Notes under the pieces: generated by a model
What the model was told of the DNA's origin: nothing
Database searches by the model: none
Seen by the model: the letters and a program-made list of their open reading frames with translations, nothing else
Assembly (NCBI GenBank): GCA_000980735.1
Contig: LBFQ01000037.1
Span: 1,775-7,777, forward strand
From: Candidatus Caldipriscus sp. T1.2
Lineage (GTDB): Bacteria > Hydrothermota > Hydrothermia > LBFQ01
DNA length: 6,003 bases
Direction: 5' to 3'
Program-made: the position numbers and the translations under genes
Part shown: in pieces, positions 5,102 to 6,003 of the stretch
Layout of the letters: each line of letters opens with the position of its first letter
Position numbering within the stretch: the stretch's first letter is position 1

Positions 5102-6003
5102 TTCTTAAGAAACCTCCAAAAACCACTCTTCTTAGGCTTGTAATACTTGTAATACTTTGAGTAATACCTCGCCCTTGATCCTACGAAGTTGAAAATCACT
5201 AAGCTCGGCTCAATTTCTATGCTCTCAAGGGCATCCCTGAGGGTATAGTTGTACCTGGTGACGAGAACGAACTTTACCGCGAACTTCTCAAGGAGCTTTA
5301 TTTCGGGTGATACGCCTACTGGTGCCATATCTATCACCACAAGATGGTCACCTGCGAGATTATCCAAAGCTTCAACGAGATTTTTAAATGCGACAAATAT
5401 ATCGGTTTCCGCCTTTCCTACGGGTAGAAAATATAGGTTTTCGGAGAGCCTGTAGGGTTCAAAATTCCCATCAGAGTACCCACTTTTATCCTTAAAACCA
5501 AGATATTCCGTAAGGCTCCTTGCCCTTACATCCCCATCTACCAAAAGGGTTTTAACGCCGGATATAGCCAAGGTTGCCGACAAATTTGCGCTTATAAAAG
5601 TTTTCCCCTCACCGCTTTGCGTACTGGTTATTACCAGCAACTCCTTTAAGTTTTCAAAGGCACCGAGCTTAAAGGCAAGCTTCCTGAACTCGTTTAAAGC
5701 CGACGAGTTGGGATCATAAAATCCATCTAATATCATCCTTATGGGTAGAACTTCCCCTTCCGAGAACCTAGGTAAGGAAAAGATCATTTCCTTATCAAAG
5801 GGAAGGTAGCTCTCCTCCAGAACGTAAGCGGTGGTTAAATCCTTAAAAACCGCAAACAGGATCCCCAATATTATCCCCGCAAGGAATCCCAAAAGTATTA
5901 CATTTCTCGTTTTTGAATACTTATTGTAAAGGGAAACCTTAGGTTCACCAACTATTTCTATACCCGACGAAATACTTGATAGCTTAACCTCAACATCATT
6001 TAA
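5098..6003 (-). CDS. Wzc-type polysaccharide co-polymerase / BY tyrosine kinase, C-terminal part (5' end outside window)
   Basis: The reverse frame is open from base 6003 to the stop at 5098, giving 301 residues of a larger protein. A TTG at 5892 is an internal Leu, not a start. The order is a periplasmic end with a Wzz-like GIEIVGEPKVSLYNKY (14-29), one membrane helix (about 35-53), a cytoplasmic linker, and a bacterial tyrosine-kinase domain. Walker A is TSTQSGEGKT (126-135), Walker A' is LLVDGDVR (153-160) and Walker B is LVVIDMAP (221-228; Ala-Pro replaces the usual Pro-Pro). The tail carries a tyrosine cluster, RYYSKYYKYYKPKK (279-292), the usual autophosphorylation site. Such proteins regulate chain length and export of capsule or exopolysaccharide, with cyclic autophosphorylation and Wzb-like dephosphorylation. 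The domain after Walker B is shorter than usual. Being upstream of and overlapping the creatininase-family gene suggests one operon. Etk/Wzc or a dedicated exopolysaccharide kinase cannot be told apart without the N-terminus. Confidence 0.9.
   Translation of the reverse strand, partial: LNDVEVKLSSISSGIEIVGEPKVSLYNKYSKTRNVILLGFLAGIILGILFAVFKDLTTAYVLEESYLPFDKEMIFSLPRFSEGEVLPIRMILDGFYDPNSSALNEFRKLAFKLGAFENLKELLVITSTQSGEGKTFISANLSATLAISGVKTLLVDGDVRARSLTEYLGFKDKSGYSDGNFEPYRLSENLYFLPVGKAETDIFVAFKNLVEALDNLAGDHLVVIDMAPVGVSPEIKLLEKFAVKFVLVTRYNYTLRDALESIEIEPSLVIFNFVGSRARYYSKYYKYYKPKKSGFWRFLKK
5112..5117 (-). promoter_or_regulatory. Shine-Dalgarno of the creatininase-family gene
   Basis: The minus strand reads GGAGGT within the last codons of the Wzc-like gene, 10 bases before the ATG at 5101. 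It is the strongest ribosome site for a downstream gene here and supports coupled translation through the ATGA overlap. Confidence 0.65.
5137..5154 (-). repeat. In-frame tandem 9-bp repeat in the kinase tyrosine cluster
   Basis: The 9-base unit (plus strand CTTGTAATA) occurs twice exactly at 5137-5145 and 5146-5154. Each copy encodes Tyr-Tyr-Lys on the minus strand (TAT TAC AAG). A related third unit encoding Tyr-Tyr-Ser-Lys lies at 5155-5166. Copy-number change here would keep the frame and alter the number of phosphorylatable tyrosines. Confidence 0.8.

Noticed and set aside
4882..5455. Forward reading frames at 4882-5160 and 5249-5455
   Set aside because: Both lie antisense to well-supported creatininase-family and kinase genes and show low-complexity, non-domain translations.
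5890..5892. TTG as the start codon of the tyrosine-kinase gene
   Set aside because: The frame stays open for 37 more codons to the window edge, and that extension reads as the expected Wzz-like segment before the membrane helix, so the TTG is an internal leucine.
1..6003. CRISPR arrays, insertion sequences, tRNA or rRNA genes
   Set aside because: No spaced direct repeats, transposase-like frames, terminal inverted repeats or RNA-gene motifs were seen, and coding sequence covers almost every base.

Overview
The window looks like chromosomal DNA from a thermophilic, Gram-negative bacterium. Genes overlap by 4-15 bases or sit 2 bases apart, and Arg is mostly AGG/AGA. EF-P has the Thermus-type Arg-tipped loop. 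The outer-membrane LptD-like protein carries the C-terminal Cys-Trp motif (DLHCW) that I associate with Bacteroidota/FCB-type LptD. A deep-branching FCB or candidate-phylum thermophile (for example WOR-3/Hydrothermae-like) is my best inference, not something the sequence proves. There is no mobile element, CRISPR array, tRNA or rRNA, and no gene-free stretch over 42 bp.

Left arm (minus strand, 1967 down to 1): a tight operon runs efp (elongation factor P) -> accB (biotin carrier of acetyl-CoA carboxylase) -> a soluble CorC/HlyC-type CBS-pair protein -> hprK (HPr kinase/phosphorylase, only its first 72 codons before the window ends). The hprK fragment is easily missed because it is short and open at the window edge.

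Centre: 42 bp separate the divergent efp and queF start codons. The gap holds two facing TATAAT boxes that form a perfect 7-bp inverted repeat. Each box ends only 8-9 bases before its start codon, neither gene has a Shine-Dalgarno, and in-frame stops fix both starts. Both transcripts are therefore predicted to be leaderless or nearly so.

Right arm: plus-strand queF (queuosine pathway reductase) overlaps an LptD-like outer-membrane assembly gene by ATGA. This gene collides tail-to-tail (15 bp overlap) with a minus-strand pair entering from the right edge: a Wzc-type polysaccharide co-polymerase/tyrosine kinase (N-terminus outside the window) followed, through another ATGA overlap, by a creatininase-family amidohydrolase.

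Functionally the window joins translation factors (EF-P, QueF), fatty-acid synthesis (AccB), carbon regulation (HprK) and cell-surface biogenesis (LptD-like, Wzc-like). I see no wholly new system. The most notable points are the mirror-image leaderless promoters, the two-cysteine LptD without a recognisable signal peptide, the in-frame repeat in the kinase tyrosine tail, and the creatininase-family enzyme tied to a polysaccharide kinase.
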